Under the pieces are notes generated by a model, which was given only the letters and a program-made list of their open reading frames with translations, was not told where the DNA came from and made no database searches. DNA of 64,000 bases, taken from the NCBI GenBank assembly GCA_012838955.1, contig DUOH01000044.1, positions 110,641 to 174,640 of the forward strand. Direction: 5' to 3'. The stretch comes from Bacillota bacterium. Its GTDB lineage: Bacteria > Bacillota > UBA4882 > UBA10575. Both the position numbers and the translations under genes were made by a program. This document shows positions 8,681-17,230 of this stretch, piece after piece (within the stretch, counting starts at the first letter, position 1; every line of letters starts with the position of its first letter).

Positions 8681-9199
8681 TTGGAGGAGTATACGTGTTA
8701 TTACAAAAGCCCCCTTGGGGTTTTGGCCATTACCGGAACTGCCGACGGGGTCAGCACCATCCGATATGTTCATCACTTTTGTCCGGGAGAGCTGATCACT
8801 TCTGAGTTTGGCCGCAGGTTCAGAGCAGATAAATTAGACCTACTGCCCTCACCAGTGTATACCTGTCTGGTTGAACTTGACCGGTATTTTGCTGGAGAAT
8901 TGAAGGAATTTTCAGTGAAGATTCTACCGGCTGGAACGGAATTTCAGAAAAAAGTCTGGCGGGCGGTGCAGGAGATCCCTTATGGATGTACTGTCTCTTA
9001 CGAAGAAATCGCGCGCATGATTGAGAACCCCAAAGCCACTAGAGCAGTAGGTAACGCCAATCATCGAAATAAGCTTCCCCTGCTTATTCCGTGCCATCGC
9101 GTAATTGGAAAAAACCGGCGCCTAACCGGATATAACGGAGGCTTATGGAGGAAAGAATGGCTTTTGGCCCATGAAAAAACTCACAAAGACCGCAACTGA
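8681..9199 (+). CDS. ogt: Methylated-DNA--[protein]-cysteine S-methyltransferase
   Basis: 172 residues from the TTG at 8681 (MEEYTCYYKSPLG), chosen for the GGGGGGAAG site 8 nt upstream; a TTG at 8657 is possible. The alkyl-acceptor motif IPCHRVIG and the helix-turn-helix segment (SYEEIARMIENPKATRAVGNANHRN) are intact. It transfers O6-alkyl groups from guanine to its own cysteine once and irreversibly, and so repairs alkylation damage. Domain content and length fit Ogt/MGMT without the Ada regulatory domain. It is transcribed divergently from pflB; the 244 nt between them hold the pflB promoter and riboswitch. Confidence 0.92.
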   Translation: MEEYTCYYKSPLGVLAITGTADGVSTIRYVHHFCPGELITSEFGRRFRADKLDLLPSPVYTCLVELDRYFAGELKEFSVKILPAGTEFQKKVWRAVQEIPYGCTVSYEEIARMIENPKATRAVGNANHRNKLPLLIPCHRVIGKNRRLTGYNGGLWRKEWLLAHEKTHKDRN

Positions 9200-9427
9200 C
9201 TAATTGACTTTGTCTGTAGAAAGCTTCGCGTTAAAATCTCCAATCTGTAATGTTCTGCGCCAGCATTCATTGTAAAGCAGATCCGGATCTACTTCCGGAA
9301 AAAGTCTCTTGGCGCTTAAATATAGAAGCAGGGCGGCTGTTCGAAATCTCCCGGCGGACAAATGTTTTTGAAATTGTTCATAGTCATCCTGCCGAAAAAA
9401 GATGGTCTTTCTCAAACTAAAAGCCAC
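9200..9427 (-). CDS. Small hypothetical protein
   Basis: 75 residues from the GTG at 9427, placed by AAGGAG 7 nt upstream. Unrecognised. The sequence is charged, with an RQDDYEQFQKHLSAGRFRTAALLLYLSAKRLFP helical stretch that may form a helical hairpin. It converges on ogt: its stop codon abuts the ogt stop with no spacer. It shares a divergent intergenic region with zapA, including the palindrome at 9485-9502. The good ribosome site and A/T-rich promoter region support a real gene. Confidence 0.55.
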   Translation of the reverse strand: MAFSLRKTIFFRQDDYEQFQKHLSAGRFRTAALLLYLSAKRLFPEVDPDLLYNECWRRTLQIGDFNAKLSTDKVN

Positions 9428-9484
9428 ATCAACCACTCCTTATTACTTAAATAATAGAACTATAAAAATAGTATATTTATCTTC

Positions 9485-9512
9485 GTAGTAATTTATTACT
9501 ACCTACTATAAT
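9485..9512 (+). promoter_or_regulatory. 18-bp palindrome overlapping a putative promoter
   Basis: The perfect inverted repeat GTAGTAAT-TT-ATTACTAC (9485-9502) is followed 4 nt later by TATAAT (9507-9512). It occupies the place of the -35 element and spacer, as an operator would. It lies between the divergent small gene at 9427 and zapA. Confidence 0.45.
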
Positions 9513-9701
9513 TAATTATGACAAAATATGGAGCCAATGATCATTTCAATGTTCATTCAATGACCACGACCACAGACAAGACATACAAACAGAAGAAGGA
9601 GTTTTCCCATTTATGACTAATTCTTTTTTTGGAAGATATCTTTCTCTCGCACACTTTCTCCAAAAAGAAAAGGGCCAGGCCCCGGTCTTGGGTGGTGAAA
9701 A

Positions 9702-9980
9702 ATGCTTACCAGAAAAAATGAGGCGACCAAAGTCAATCGGGTTACTGTAAAGATTATGGGGGAAGATTATACCATTATCGGTCCTGATGCACCCGATTAT
9801 ATCCGAAGCATGGTTCAGCTCTTCGAAGCACAGGTTAGGCAGGTACAAGAAGCACACGGTGAGGCAAAGCTGTCCAAGACGCAACTGGCTGTACTGGTGG
9901 CTTTACAAATGACCGATAAATATCAGAAATTAAGTATGGAACATGAGAAAATGGTAAAATTAATACAGGAAGCAAAATAA
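9702..9980 (+). CDS. zapA: Cell division protein ZapA
   Basis: 92 residues, ATG start with GGTGGTG 6 nt upstream. The N-terminal NRVTVKIMGEDYTIIGPDAPDYIRSM is the ZapA globular head and is followed by a coiled-coil tail, with usual length for Gram-positive ZapA. It binds FtsZ filaments and promotes their bundling at the division site. It precedes the cvpA-like gene and the U32 gene, an order (zapA, cvpA, U32 or mutS2) common in Bacillota. Confidence 0.88.
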   Translation: MLTRKNEATKVNRVTVKIMGEDYTIIGPDAPDYIRSMVQLFEAQVRQVQEAHGEAKLSKTQLAVLVALQMTDKYQKLSMEHEKMVKLIQEAK

Positions 9981-10063
9981 TGGCATTAAGCAATAGATCT
10001 GAATCTGCGTGAATTGGTCTTCCGCACGCGCGGATGAGTTTTCCTACCCATGAGGAGGGAAAA

Positions 10064-11068
10064 ATGAACTTCAATGGATTGGATTGGGCCATCGTCGGCA
10101 CAGTGATTTTTTGTATTTATCGCGGATATATCAGCGGTTTTGTCCAACAAATCTTTGGATTCTTCGGAACGATCTTCGCCCTAATTATGGCTTTTCATTT
10201 TTACAATGATTTAGGTTATGTCTTCTCCGGATGGCTGAATATCTCAGAAAGCCTTGGTAATATAATAAGTTTTATCTTAATCGCCGTCGGAGTCAGTGGA
10301 ATAATGGGTTTTTTGGGCATGAAGTGGCGGGAACATACGGAGACTTCTACGATTTCAGTGGTTGACGGAATAGCAGGGGCAATTTTCGGCGGGGTTAAGG
10401 TCTTACTGATCTGGGTGATGATCTTGTTATTAATCTCTGCACTGCCTTGGGAGTTTCTACATGATTTTATATATGATTCACAATTGGCCGAAGATGTATT
10501 AAAACTGGCGCCGGTCTTTTTTTTCCTTCAGGAACAAGCGCTTCCCACAAATGTGCCGCGCCTTTTCCTTTCCCCTGAAGGACTTCAATTGCGAAAAATC
10601 AAATACGAAGACCTGGACCTGTCTACTTGCATCGCCTGTGGGGGAGTCGTAAAGTATCAAGGGCTGGTCAGAAAAGGTCTTTTTTATTTTCCCCGGTTTG
10701 CTTGTATGGGGTGTGGCAGGGTGAGTGATGGCTGCCAAACCTTCGAAGGTTACCATCTCTTCTACCGCCGTTGTCCGTGGGAGGGCCGCACTTCCCACCG
10801 GGGTACAAATTGTCAGGTGTGGCCGAATCCAGCTCCAGCCTTTCCCATCATTCCTTGCCCGGTCTGTGGGAAATATGGTTCCGAAGAACACCCGCCAATT
10901 TTACCAGGGGAATACAGTGAAGACTATGAGAATGTCTATGATGAATACTTTGAATTAGTCCCCCAGCCCATGCAGGAACTTTTTCATGATTATTCCGAAC
11001 TAGACCTTCAAATAATACGAGACCTTTATCAGCACGGGGGCCAATTAATAGAAGACAAGAATCGGTGA
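10064..11068 (+). CDS. CvpA family membrane protein with Cys-rich C-terminal extension
   Basis: 334 residues from the ATG at 10064, chosen for GAGGAGGGAAAA just before it. Residues 1-150 are a CvpA domain with four hydrophobic helices (LDWAIVGTVIFCIYRGYISGF at the start, DGIAGAIFGGVKVLLIWVMI later). Residues 180-270 hold nine cysteines including three CxxC pairs (Cys189/192, 214/217, 265/268), suggesting zinc-ribbon-like folding. The tail is acidic. Ordinary CvpA proteins stop at about 170-200 residues, so the second half is unusual. CvpA proteins are linked to colicin V export and envelope integrity, but their biochemical role is unclear. Confidence 0.75.
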   Translation: MNFNGLDWAIVGTVIFCIYRGYISGFVQQIFGFFGTIFALIMAFHFYNDLGYVFSGWLNISESLGNIISFILIAVGVSGIMGFLGMKWREHTETSTISVVDGIAGAIFGGVKVLLIWVMILLLISALPWEFLHDFIYDSQLAEDVLKLAPVFFFLQEQALPTNVPRLFLSPEGLQLRKIKYEDLDLSTCIACGGVVKYQGLVRKGLFYFPRFACMGCGRVSDGCQTFEGYHLFYRRCPWEGRTSHRGTNCQVWPNPAPAFPIIPCPVCGKYGSEEHPPILPGEYSEDYENVYDEYFELVPQPMQELFHDYSELDLQIIRDLYQHGGQLIEDKNR

Positions 11069-11113
11069 ATTCAAATTCAGGAGGAATAAAATTCAGGAGG
11101 AATTAGTAATCTG

Positions 11114-13681
11114 ATGAAACAACCGGCGAACAAGATGGAACTCCTGGCTCCGGCCGGAGACTGGGAGGCGCTCAAAGCAGGTGTGGCTGGAGGAGCCGAT
11201 GCCTTTTATCTCGGGGGTAAGCTTTTCAGCGCCAGGCAGAACGCGGTCAATTTTGACTTGGCTGACCTGGCTGAAGTAGCCGACTATCTGCATCTACGCG
11301 GGAGGAAAATGTATGTTACCGTCAATACCTTAATCAAAGAGGATGAGCTGACGCCGGCTTTGGACTACATTGCCGCTTTGTATGAGTTGGGAGTTGATGC
11401 CCTGATCATCCAGGATATGGGGCTTTTATATCTGATCCGCCGTCTATGGCCGGATTTGGAAGTTCATGCCAGTACGCAAATGACTGTGACAGATGTGGCC
11501 GGTGTCCGTCTTCTCCAAGATCTTGGAGTGAAAAGAGTAGTATTAGCCAGAGAAGTTTCTGTAGGAGAAATGGCGGAGATTTATAGGGAAACCGGAATGG
11601 AACTTGAAGTTTTTGTGCATGGAGCTTTATGCGTCTCTTACTCTGGAGCCTGTCTCTTCAGCAGTCTAATTGGGGGCAGGAGTGGTAACCGCGGGCGGTG
11701 CGCCCAACCATGCCGGATGGAGTATCAATTAATCCGCGCCTGTTCGCAGACGGTTCCGGGATTTAAAGAAAAAGACCTATCCCAAGTACCGACCGAAGGT
11801 GCCCATCTGCTTTCTCCCAAGGATATCTCGCTCTTGCCGTATCTACCGGCGCTGGCCGCAGCCGGGGTTAAATCCCTGAAGATTGAAGGCAGAATGAAGA
11901 GTCCGGAATATGTTGGGACGGTAGTGCGGGTCTATAGAAACGCTCTGCATCGCCTGGAAGCGGGGGCAGAAAACTTTACGGTTGAACCTGATGAACTCCA
12001 AAACATAGAGACCGTCTTTAACCGCGGCCTGTCCGCTGGCTATCTACATCAGGATCTGGGACCGGAACTGATGAGCGCTCGCCGGCCCAGTAACAGAGGG
12101 CGTTTTTTAGGCCGGGTCAAGGATTATAACCAGCAGAAAGGCCGGGTGACCGTGGCGCTAGAAGCCGGGGTCAGGGAAGGAGACGGAATTGAAGTCTGGG
12201 TCAAAAAAGGGGGGCGGTTGGGTGCCATCGTTGAAGATCTGAGACTCAACGGGGTTAGAGTGGAAGAAGCCGCCTCCGGAGACAATGTAGTATTTGCTTT
12301 ACCAAAATCTGCCCAGCCCGGAGACAGGGTCTTTCTCACCTCATCCCGAAAAATTACCGAGCAGATACGGCAGATGCTCAGGAATGATTTTGCCGAAAGC
12401 AGGCTGCCCTGCCATCTCAAGGCCTGGCTGGCCCCGAATCAACCTTTGGTCGCGACCTGTTGGGACCAGGAAGGGCATTCCGTCACCGTCACATCGGAAG
12501 AAAAGGCCGGTGTGGCCAAGAAAAGGCCGGTTACAGAAGAAGTATTGAAAGAACATTTAACCAGAATGGGGGATTCCCCTTTCATTGTAGAAGACTTTCA
12601 AGCAGAGATTACCGGAGAACCGATCTTCCCCTATGGTAAAATCCATGAACTAAGAAGAAGAATCGTCCAAGAACTCAGTGTCAAAAGGTTGGAAAGGTAC
12701 AAAACACGTCGAAGTAGGCCCGCTGCCCTGCAAGAAGTGAGGAACGAGGCCGAACAGAGACGAACTGGTCGGCGCCGCACTGGGAAATCTTATTTTACAG
12801 TCTATGCCGGTGATCTAAAAACTCTTGAAGTAGCGCTTTCCCTGGGAGTCACTAGTTTTTTAATTGGTGGAGAGAGTTATCAGCCAAGTTTTCGGTGGAA
12901 TAAAGCGGCTTTAGAGCAAGCGGCGGAAATTATTGGACAGGCAGGAGCGGAGCTTACTGTTGCTTTACCTAAGATCACCAGACAAAGAGAGCGGGCCTAT
13001 CTCACTGATTATCTGAATTTTATTCAAGAATTAAACCCCGCTGCCGTGCTGGTTACTTTCCCCGGCAGTTTACAGAGGGTCCTGGCGGAGACGAAACTTC
13101 CGATCTATCTGGACTGTGGCTTTCATACTCTGAATAGTTACGGTGCGACTCTCCTTGCTGAAAGGACCGTGAAAGGCTTTACCTTCTCACCGGAGCTTTC
13201 CCGGGAGGAGATCATTTCTCTGCTTCAAAATACCGAATTAAACCGGTATGATTTGGAATTAGTCGTCTTCGGGGCCATCGAATTAATGGTCTCGCAATTT
13301 TGTCCGATTGGCGCTTGGGCCGGGGAGAGTTCTCCGCAAGAGTGTAAAGGAACTTGTCGCGAAGGACGCTTTTTCTTAAGGGATCGAAAAGGAATAGATT
13401 TTCCGGTGTTAACGGATGAATTTTGCCGGATGCATTTGTTAAACAGTAGGGACCTTTGTTTGGTTAGAGAAGTACCGGACTTAACTAACCAGGCGTTACG
13501 CTTGCGGTTGGATTTACGCTATTACCCAGCCCAGACCAACGGAGAGATTATCCGGATCTTTCAAGAGGCCTACGCACAGGAAACGACCGACGAGAAGTGG
13601 CGGGTTAGAGTCTGGACGGAACTGGAGCGAATTACCGGCCGGAAGTTGACCAGAGGACATTATCATCGCGGTATTATATAA
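11114..13681 (+). CDS. U32 family peptidase / RlhA-type 23S rRNA hydroxylase, long form
   Basis: 855 residues. The first ATG is used; ATG at codon 8 (MELLAPAGDWEAL) is equally possible, and AGGAGGAAT lies 14 nt before the first. The N-terminal U32 domain (residues 8-330) contains MELLAPAG, VHASTQMTV and the cluster-type cysteines Cys173, 180, 196 and 200 in GALCVSYSGAC...GRCAQPCR. A DUF3656-like middle region and a second, degenerate U32-like half with CPIGAW...CKGTC follow. U32 proteins in E. coli include RlhA, TrhP and UbiU/V, which are iron-sulfur hydroxylases. The protease label is historical. Confidence 0.85.
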   Translation: MKQPANKMELLAPAGDWEALKAGVAGGADAFYLGGKLFSARQNAVNFDLADLAEVADYLHLRGRKMYVTVNTLIKEDELTPALDYIAALYELGVDALIIQDMGLLYLIRRLWPDLEVHASTQMTVTDVAGVRLLQDLGVKRVVLAREVSVGEMAEIYRETGMELEVFVHGALCVSYSGACLFSSLIGGRSGNRGRCAQPCRMEYQLIRACSQTVPGFKEKDLSQVPTEGAHLLSPKDISLLPYLPALAAAGVKSLKIEGRMKSPEYVGTVVRVYRNALHRLEAGAENFTVEPDELQNIETVFNRGLSAGYLHQDLGPELMSARRPSNRGRFLGRVKDYNQQKGRVTVALEAGVREGDGIEVWVKKGGRLGAIVEDLRLNGVRVEEAASGDNVVFALPKSAQPGDRVFLTSSRKITEQIRQMLRNDFAESRLPCHLKAWLAPNQPLVATCWDQEGHSVTVTSEEKAGVAKKRPVTEEVLKEHLTRMGDSPFIVEDFQAEITGEPIFPYGKIHELRRRIVQELSVKRLERYKTRRSRPAALQEVRNEAEQRRTGRRRTGKSYFTVYAGDLKTLEVALSLGVTSFLIGGESYQPSFRWNKAALEQAAEIIGQAGAELTVALPKITRQRERAYLTDYLNFIQELNPAAVLVTFPGSLQRVLAETKLPIYLDCGFHTLNSYGATLLAERTVKGFTFSPELSREEIISLLQNTELNRYDLELVVFGAIELMVSQFCPIGAWAGESSPQECKGTCREGRFFLRDRKGIDFPVLTDEFCRMHLLNSRDLCLVREVPDLTNQALRLRLDLRYYPAQTNGEIIRIFQEAYAQETTDEKWRVRVWTELERITGRKLTRGHYHRGII

Positions 13682-13777
13682 GGAAAGAAACCGGCCGGAG
13701 CCGGTTGTTTCATTGATCTGAACGTACATTTTATTAGCGCATAGTGGCGCGTTTTACAATGCGTTGAAAACAAATGG

Positions 13778-13806
13778 TTTACACTGGATGTGAACTGTGG
13801 TAAAAT
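13778..13806 (+). promoter_or_regulatory. Promoter of rpsO
   Basis: TTTACA, 17 nt, TAAAAT. The leader to rpsO is about 135 nt and contains an ATAACCG/CGGTTAT hairpin with flanking C4/G4 runs (13873-13921), where S15 autoregulation usually acts. It follows a GC-rich hairpin (13684-13711) that may end the U32 transcript. Confidence 0.7.
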
Positions 13807-13948
13807 TTATTCTGGCGCGCGCGAGCCGGTCTTTTTTCAAAAAAGAGTATGCTTTATACATTTTAATCTCAACCCCATCTGGGATAACCGCTCCTCCAAC
13901 GGTTATCGCGGTTGGGGGGGTAGTGGACAAAGAGGAGGTGAATTAGAC

Positions 13949-14218
13949 ATGGCTTTGAACCAAGAAACAAAGAGACAAATCATTGAGAAGTACCAGACCC
14001 ATGAGGGTGATACAGGTTCCCCGGAAGTTCAGATCGCTATTTTGACCGAACGCATTAATTACCTTACTGAACATTTGAAGATTCACAAGAAAGATCACCA
14101 TTCACGCAGAGGATTACTGAAAATGGTGGGTCAAAGACGCGGTTTGCTGAACTACTTGTCTAAAAAGGATATCCAGCGTTACAGGGCGATAATTGACCGT
14201 CTTGGTCTGCGTAAATAA
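13949..14218 (+). CDS. rpsO: 30S ribosomal protein S15
   Basis: 89 residues from the ATG at 13949, with AGGAGGTG 9 nt upstream; the frame is open further up but without a start signal. [17 protein letters not shown] and [15 protein letters not shown] are the S15 signatures. It binds 16S rRNA early in 30S assembly. The rpsO-pnp order is standard in bacteria, but here 310 nt and a terminator separate the two. Confidence 0.98.
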   Translation: MALNQETKRQIIEKYQTHEGDTGSPEVQIAILTERINYLTEHLKIHKKDHHSRRGLLKMVGQRRGLLNYLSKKDIQRYRAIIDRLGLRK

Positions 14219-14246
14219 AGAAAAGCGGGTTGACCGCTTTTCTTTT
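14219..14246 (+). terminator. Rho-independent terminator after rpsO
   Basis: Stem AGAAAAGCGG / CCGCTTTTCT with loop GTTGA, then TTT. It starts at the base after the rpsO stop codon. Confidence 0.88.
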
Positions 14247-14248
14247 AA

Positions 14249-14528
14249 TTAAATTCGTTTAGTGGCAAACTAAACAAGAACGGGAAGAACCGCTTCGGAC
14301 AATTCCGGACTGAATATTAGATTCCCGTGATCGTTATGGCGCGATAGCGCGGTGGGAGGGCTGCCCACCATTACCAGAGACGCAGCTGAGTATTAGGACG
14401 AGAATTCCGGCAAAGACCCAAAACAGGTTGCGCCCTGGTGAAAGCGGCGAAAGCTATGTTAAGTAATTAAAGGGCCAGAGACAGATGGCTAGATTTTCTG
14501 AACCGTACTGGAAAGGAGGTACATAAAT
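14249..14528 (+). other. Structured pnp leader, unassigned
   Basis: No gene is seen. Consecutive hairpins occur: GCGC-GATA-GCGC and GGTGGG/CCCACC at about 14340-14370, and smaller stems around 14405-14455. The region ends in the strong AAAGGAGG of pnp. pnp leaders are usual sites of RNase cleavage and autoregulation, which may explain the structure. No known riboswitch core was recognised. Confidence 0.45.
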
Positions 14529-16634
14529 TTGCATATTTGGGAAAAAGAGTTAGCAGGTAGACCACTTATTATGGAAATCGGTAAAGTAGCTAAACAGGCT
14601 AATGGTTCAGTTATGGTTAGATATGGAGATACCGTTGTCTTGGTAACAGCAGTATTAGCTGCCCAACCCAGGGAAGGAATTGATTTCTTTCCTTTATTAG
14701 TCGATTATGAAGAGAGGCTTTATGCAGTCGGTAAGATTCCTGGAAGTTTCCTCCGCAGGGAAGGCCGGCCTCCGGAAAGCGCTATCCTGGCGGCCAGAAC
14801 GATTGACCGTCCGCTCCGTCCGCTTTTTCCGAAGGGCTTCCGTAATGATGTGCAGATCGTTGCCACGGTGCTTTCTGCGGATCCGAATAACCCTTCCGAT
14901 ACTACCGCAATGTTCGGCGCCTCATTGGCCTTGACAATTTCGGAGATTCCGTTTGCCGGGCCGATCGCAGGTGTTCATGTAGGACGGGTTGACGGACGTC
15001 TGATCATCAATCCTTCAGTGGAAGAGGATGCCAAGAGCGATTTTAACATCGTTGTTGCTGGCACCAAGGATGCTATTATGATGGTAGAGGCAGGCGCCAA
15101 TGAAGTACCTGAAGAAGAGTTGTTGGAGGCGATCCTCTTCGGGCATGAGGAAATAAAAAAACTGGTAGCCATCCAGGAAGAAATCCAACAGGAGATCGGT
15201 AAACCCAAAATTGAGGTAGAATTATATGAACCGGATCCGGAGATCGCACGTGAGGTTGAGGAGTACGCAGCCAACAAAATGACAGAGGCGCTGAAAACAG
15301 CAGAAAAACTGGAACGGGAAGCAAAAATTGATCAGGTCAAGGAAGAAACACACCTGTTTTTCCAGGAAAAGTTGGGTGAAGAAGAGTACGCGCTTAGGAT
15401 AAAAGATATCGCCGAAGTGCTGGATGGGATCATCAAGGACACAGTTCGCCAAATGATTATTGAGGAAGGCATCCGGGTGGACGGCAGAAAACTTGATGAA
15501 ATCAGACCAATCTCCAGTGAAGTAGGTATCCTCCCTCGCGCGCACGGTTCCGGTCTTTTTACCCGTGGACAAACCCAGGTGCTCTCCGTGGCCACCCTTG
15601 GCCGGGGCAGTGAGGAACAGATCCTGGACGGTTTGGGGGAAGAGGAGACCAAACGTTATATTCACCACTACAACTTCCCTGCGTTCAGTGTAGGAGAGGT
15701 GAGACCGGTGCGCGGTCCCGGTCGGCGTGAGATTGGACACGGCGCCCTGGCGGAGAGAGCCTTACTACCGGTGATCCCGTCCGAAGAGGAATTTCCCTAT
15801 ACCATACGCGTAGTCTCCGAGGTTCTCGAGTCAAACGGCTCTACCTCCCAGGCTAGTATCTGTGGAAGTACTTTGGCTTTGATGGACGCTGGTGTGCCGA
15901 TTAAGAAGCCGGTGGCCGGTATAGCCATGGGACTCGTTAAGTATCAGGACAAATTTGCTGTGCTCACCGATATTCAAGGTTTAGAGGATCATTTGGGTGA
16001 TATGGATTTCAAAGTCGCGGGTACCAGGGACGGAGTCACCGCCATCCAGATGGATATTAAAATCTCCGGGATTACCAAGGAAGTTCTACAGCAGGCTTTA
16101 GCCCAAGCCAAGCAGGGGAGACTCTTTATTCTGGACAAAATGAGTGAAGCCATTACGGAGCCCCGTCCGGAATTATCGCCTTATGCTCCCCGCATGCTGA
16201 CCATGTCGATTGATCCTGATCGAATCAAGGATGTAATTGGGCCAGGCGGGAAAATGATTAGAAAGATCATCGAGGAGACCGGAGTAGAGATTGATATTGA
16301 AGACGACGGGAGAGTCTTTATCTCCTCAGTTGACCAAGAAGCAGCCGAAAAAGCCAAAGCACATATCGAACGCTTAACTAGAGATGTGGAAGTAGGCGCC
16401 ACTTATCTGGGCAAGGTAACCAGGATCATGAATTTCGGGGCCTTTGTCGAGATTCTGCCTGGGAAAGAGGGTTTGGTTCATATCTCACAATTGGACAAAG
16501 ATCGTGTCGCCAAAGTGGAAGATGTGGCGCAAGTGGGCGATGAAATTCTGGTAAAAGTTACGGAAATTGACAAACTAGGCCGGATCAATCTCTCCCGCAA
16601 AGCAGTCCTCTGTGCACAGGAAAAATCGGAATAA
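14529..16634 (+). CDS. pnp: Polyribonucleotide nucleotidyltransferase (PNPase)
   Basis: 701 residues from a TTG at 14529, supported by AAAGGAGG 8 nt upstream and the position of the conserved start. Two RNase PH domains (about 10-220 and 310-530), a helical linker between them, a KH domain ([25 protein letters not shown], about 556-615) and an S1 domain ([23 protein letters not shown], about 620-690) are all present. It degrades RNA 3' to 5' with phosphate and is part of RNA turnover in the cytoplasm. Length matches the family. Confidence 0.98.
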   Translation: MHIWEKELAGRPLIMEIGKVAKQANGSVMVRYGDTVVLVTAVLAAQPREGIDFFPLLVDYEERLYAVGKIPGSFLRREGRPPESAILAARTIDRPLRPLFPKGFRNDVQIVATVLSADPNNPSDTTAMFGASLALTISEIPFAGPIAGVHVGRVDGRLIINPSVEEDAKSDFNIVVAGTKDAIMMVEAGANEVPEEELLEAILFGHEEIKKLVAIQEEIQQEIGKPKIEVELYEPDPEIAREVEEYAANKMTEALKTAEKLEREAKIDQVKEETHLFFQEKLGEEEYALRIKDIAEVLDGIIKDTVRQMIIEEGIRVDGRKLDEIRPISSEVGILPRAHGSGLFTRGQTQVLSVATLGRGSEEQILDGLGEEETKRYIHHYNFPAFSVGEVRPVRGPGRREIGHGALAERALLPVIPSEEEFPYTIRVVSEVLESNGSTSQASICGSTLALMDAGVPIKKPVAGIAMGLVKYQDKFAVLTDIQGLEDHLGDMDFKVAGTRDGVTAIQMDIKISGITKEVLQQALAQAKQGRLFILDKMSEAITEPRPELSPYAPRMLTMSIDPDRIKDVIGPGGKMIRKIIEETGVEIDIEDDGRVFISSVDQEAAEKAKAHIERLTRDVEVGATYLGKVTRIMNFGAFVEILPGKEGLVHISQLDKDRVAKVEDVAQVGDEILVKVTEIDKLGRINLSRKAVLCAQEKSE

Positions 16635-16669
16635 GGACACGTGCATAATACGTACCCGTCAGGAAGCTT

Positions 16670-16698
16670 AATCATCAGAGATATCTACTCTGATGATT
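16670..16698. terminator. Perfect 11-bp hairpin downstream of pnp
   Basis: AATCATCAGAG / CTCTGATGATT with a 7-nt loop, 36 nt after the pnp stop. No U-tract follows directly, so it is probably a transcript-end or RNA-stabilising stem working with the next terminator. Confidence 0.6.
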
Positions 16699-16711
16699 AG
16701 GCCGTAAAGGA

Positions 16712-16735
16712 ACCGAGGATTCTCGGTTTTTCTAT
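16712..16735 (+). terminator. Rho-independent terminator of pnp
   Basis: ACCGAG-GATT-CTCGGT followed by TTTTTCTATTTTT. Confidence 0.85.
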
Positions 16736-16774
16736 TTTTACCGCTCGTTATCGGTGTTGCCCGGTAGCGCCGTG

Positions 16775-16801
16775 ACCCGGAACCATAGACCGGGTTTTTT
16801 T
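16775..16801 (+). terminator. Second terminator downstream of pnp
   Basis: ACCCGG, a 9-nt loop, CCGGGT, then TTTTTT. Together with the preceding one it insulates the division cluster from pnp. Confidence 0.85.
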
Positions 16802-16903
16802 CATATAATATGTTAGGCCTTGGGTTTAAATACTTAATTGCTTAAATACTTAAGCTAAGAGTTTTTCGGCATTTGTGATCATCATCCGGAAAGGGGGCGC
16901 CTA

Positions 16904-17074
16904 ATGAATCCCTTTTATCACTTTAAGCGTATGGGCAGAATTCTTCTCTTCGGCCTTACTATGGTGGAGTTCATTAAGTGCTTGGTTCTTCCCAATACTT
17001 TGGACGTCTTAATCTTTGTCGGCCTGTTATTATTGTTTGTTTCGGTACTGATCGGAAATGAAAAAAGCCTCTAG
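16904..17074 (+). CDS. Small membrane protein, 56 residues
   Basis: ATG at 16904 preceded by AAAGGGGG. It encodes MNPFYHFKRMGRILLFG, then one amphipathic or hydrophobic stretch and a clear C-terminal membrane helix (VLIFVGLLLLFVSVLIG), ending NEKSL. It is not recognised. It is flanked by terminators on both sides and its stop codon lies inside the downstream terminator stem, so it forms its own short transcript. The good ribosome site and compact arrangement favour a real gene. Confidence 0.6.
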   Translation: MNPFYHFKRMGRILLFGLTMVEFIKCLVLPNTLDVLIFVGLLLLFVSVLIGNEKSL

Positions 17075-17090
17075 CTAGAGGTTTTTTTCA
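17061..17090. terminator. Bidirectional-looking terminator
   Basis: AAAAAAGCCTCTAG / CTAGAGGTTTTTTT is self-complementary with T-runs on both strands. It ends the small membrane protein gene, whose TAG is in the stem. Confidence 0.85.
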
Positions 17091-17138
17091 TTTCCCCTTT
17101 TTCTACAGGTTTTCCCCTGATAAATTTGGAAAAAACCC

Positions 17139-17167
17139 TTGACAAATCTGTAAAAATGGAGCATTAT
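17139..17167 (+). promoter_or_regulatory. Promoter of the mraZ division/cell-wall operon
   Basis: TTGACA, 17 nt, CATTAT. The perfect -35 and weaker -10 lie directly upstream of the MraZ operator repeats. Confidence 0.8.
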
Positions 17168-17183
17168 GGTTAACATAGGGTAC

Positions 17184-17210
17184 AAAGTGGAGTGAAATGG
17201 AACGAAGTGG
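17184..17210 (+). promoter_or_regulatory. MraZ operator: three direct repeats
   Basis: AAAGTGG (17184-17190), GAAATGG (17194-17200) and GAAGTGG (17204-17210) recur at exactly 10-bp intervals just after the -10 box. MraZ is known to bind arrays of AAAGTG- or TGGG-type direct repeats and to repress its own operon, so negative autoregulation is expected. Confidence 0.8.
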
Positions 17211-17230
17211 AGAATTTGAGGTGAGCGAAT

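Noticed and set aside
9613..9750. 45-codon ORF (MTNSFFGRYLSLAHFL...) with a GAAGGAG site overlapping zapA out of frame
   Set aside because: The second half lies in the zapA coding sequence and has no recognisable features; the evidence is too weak, though the RBS is decent.
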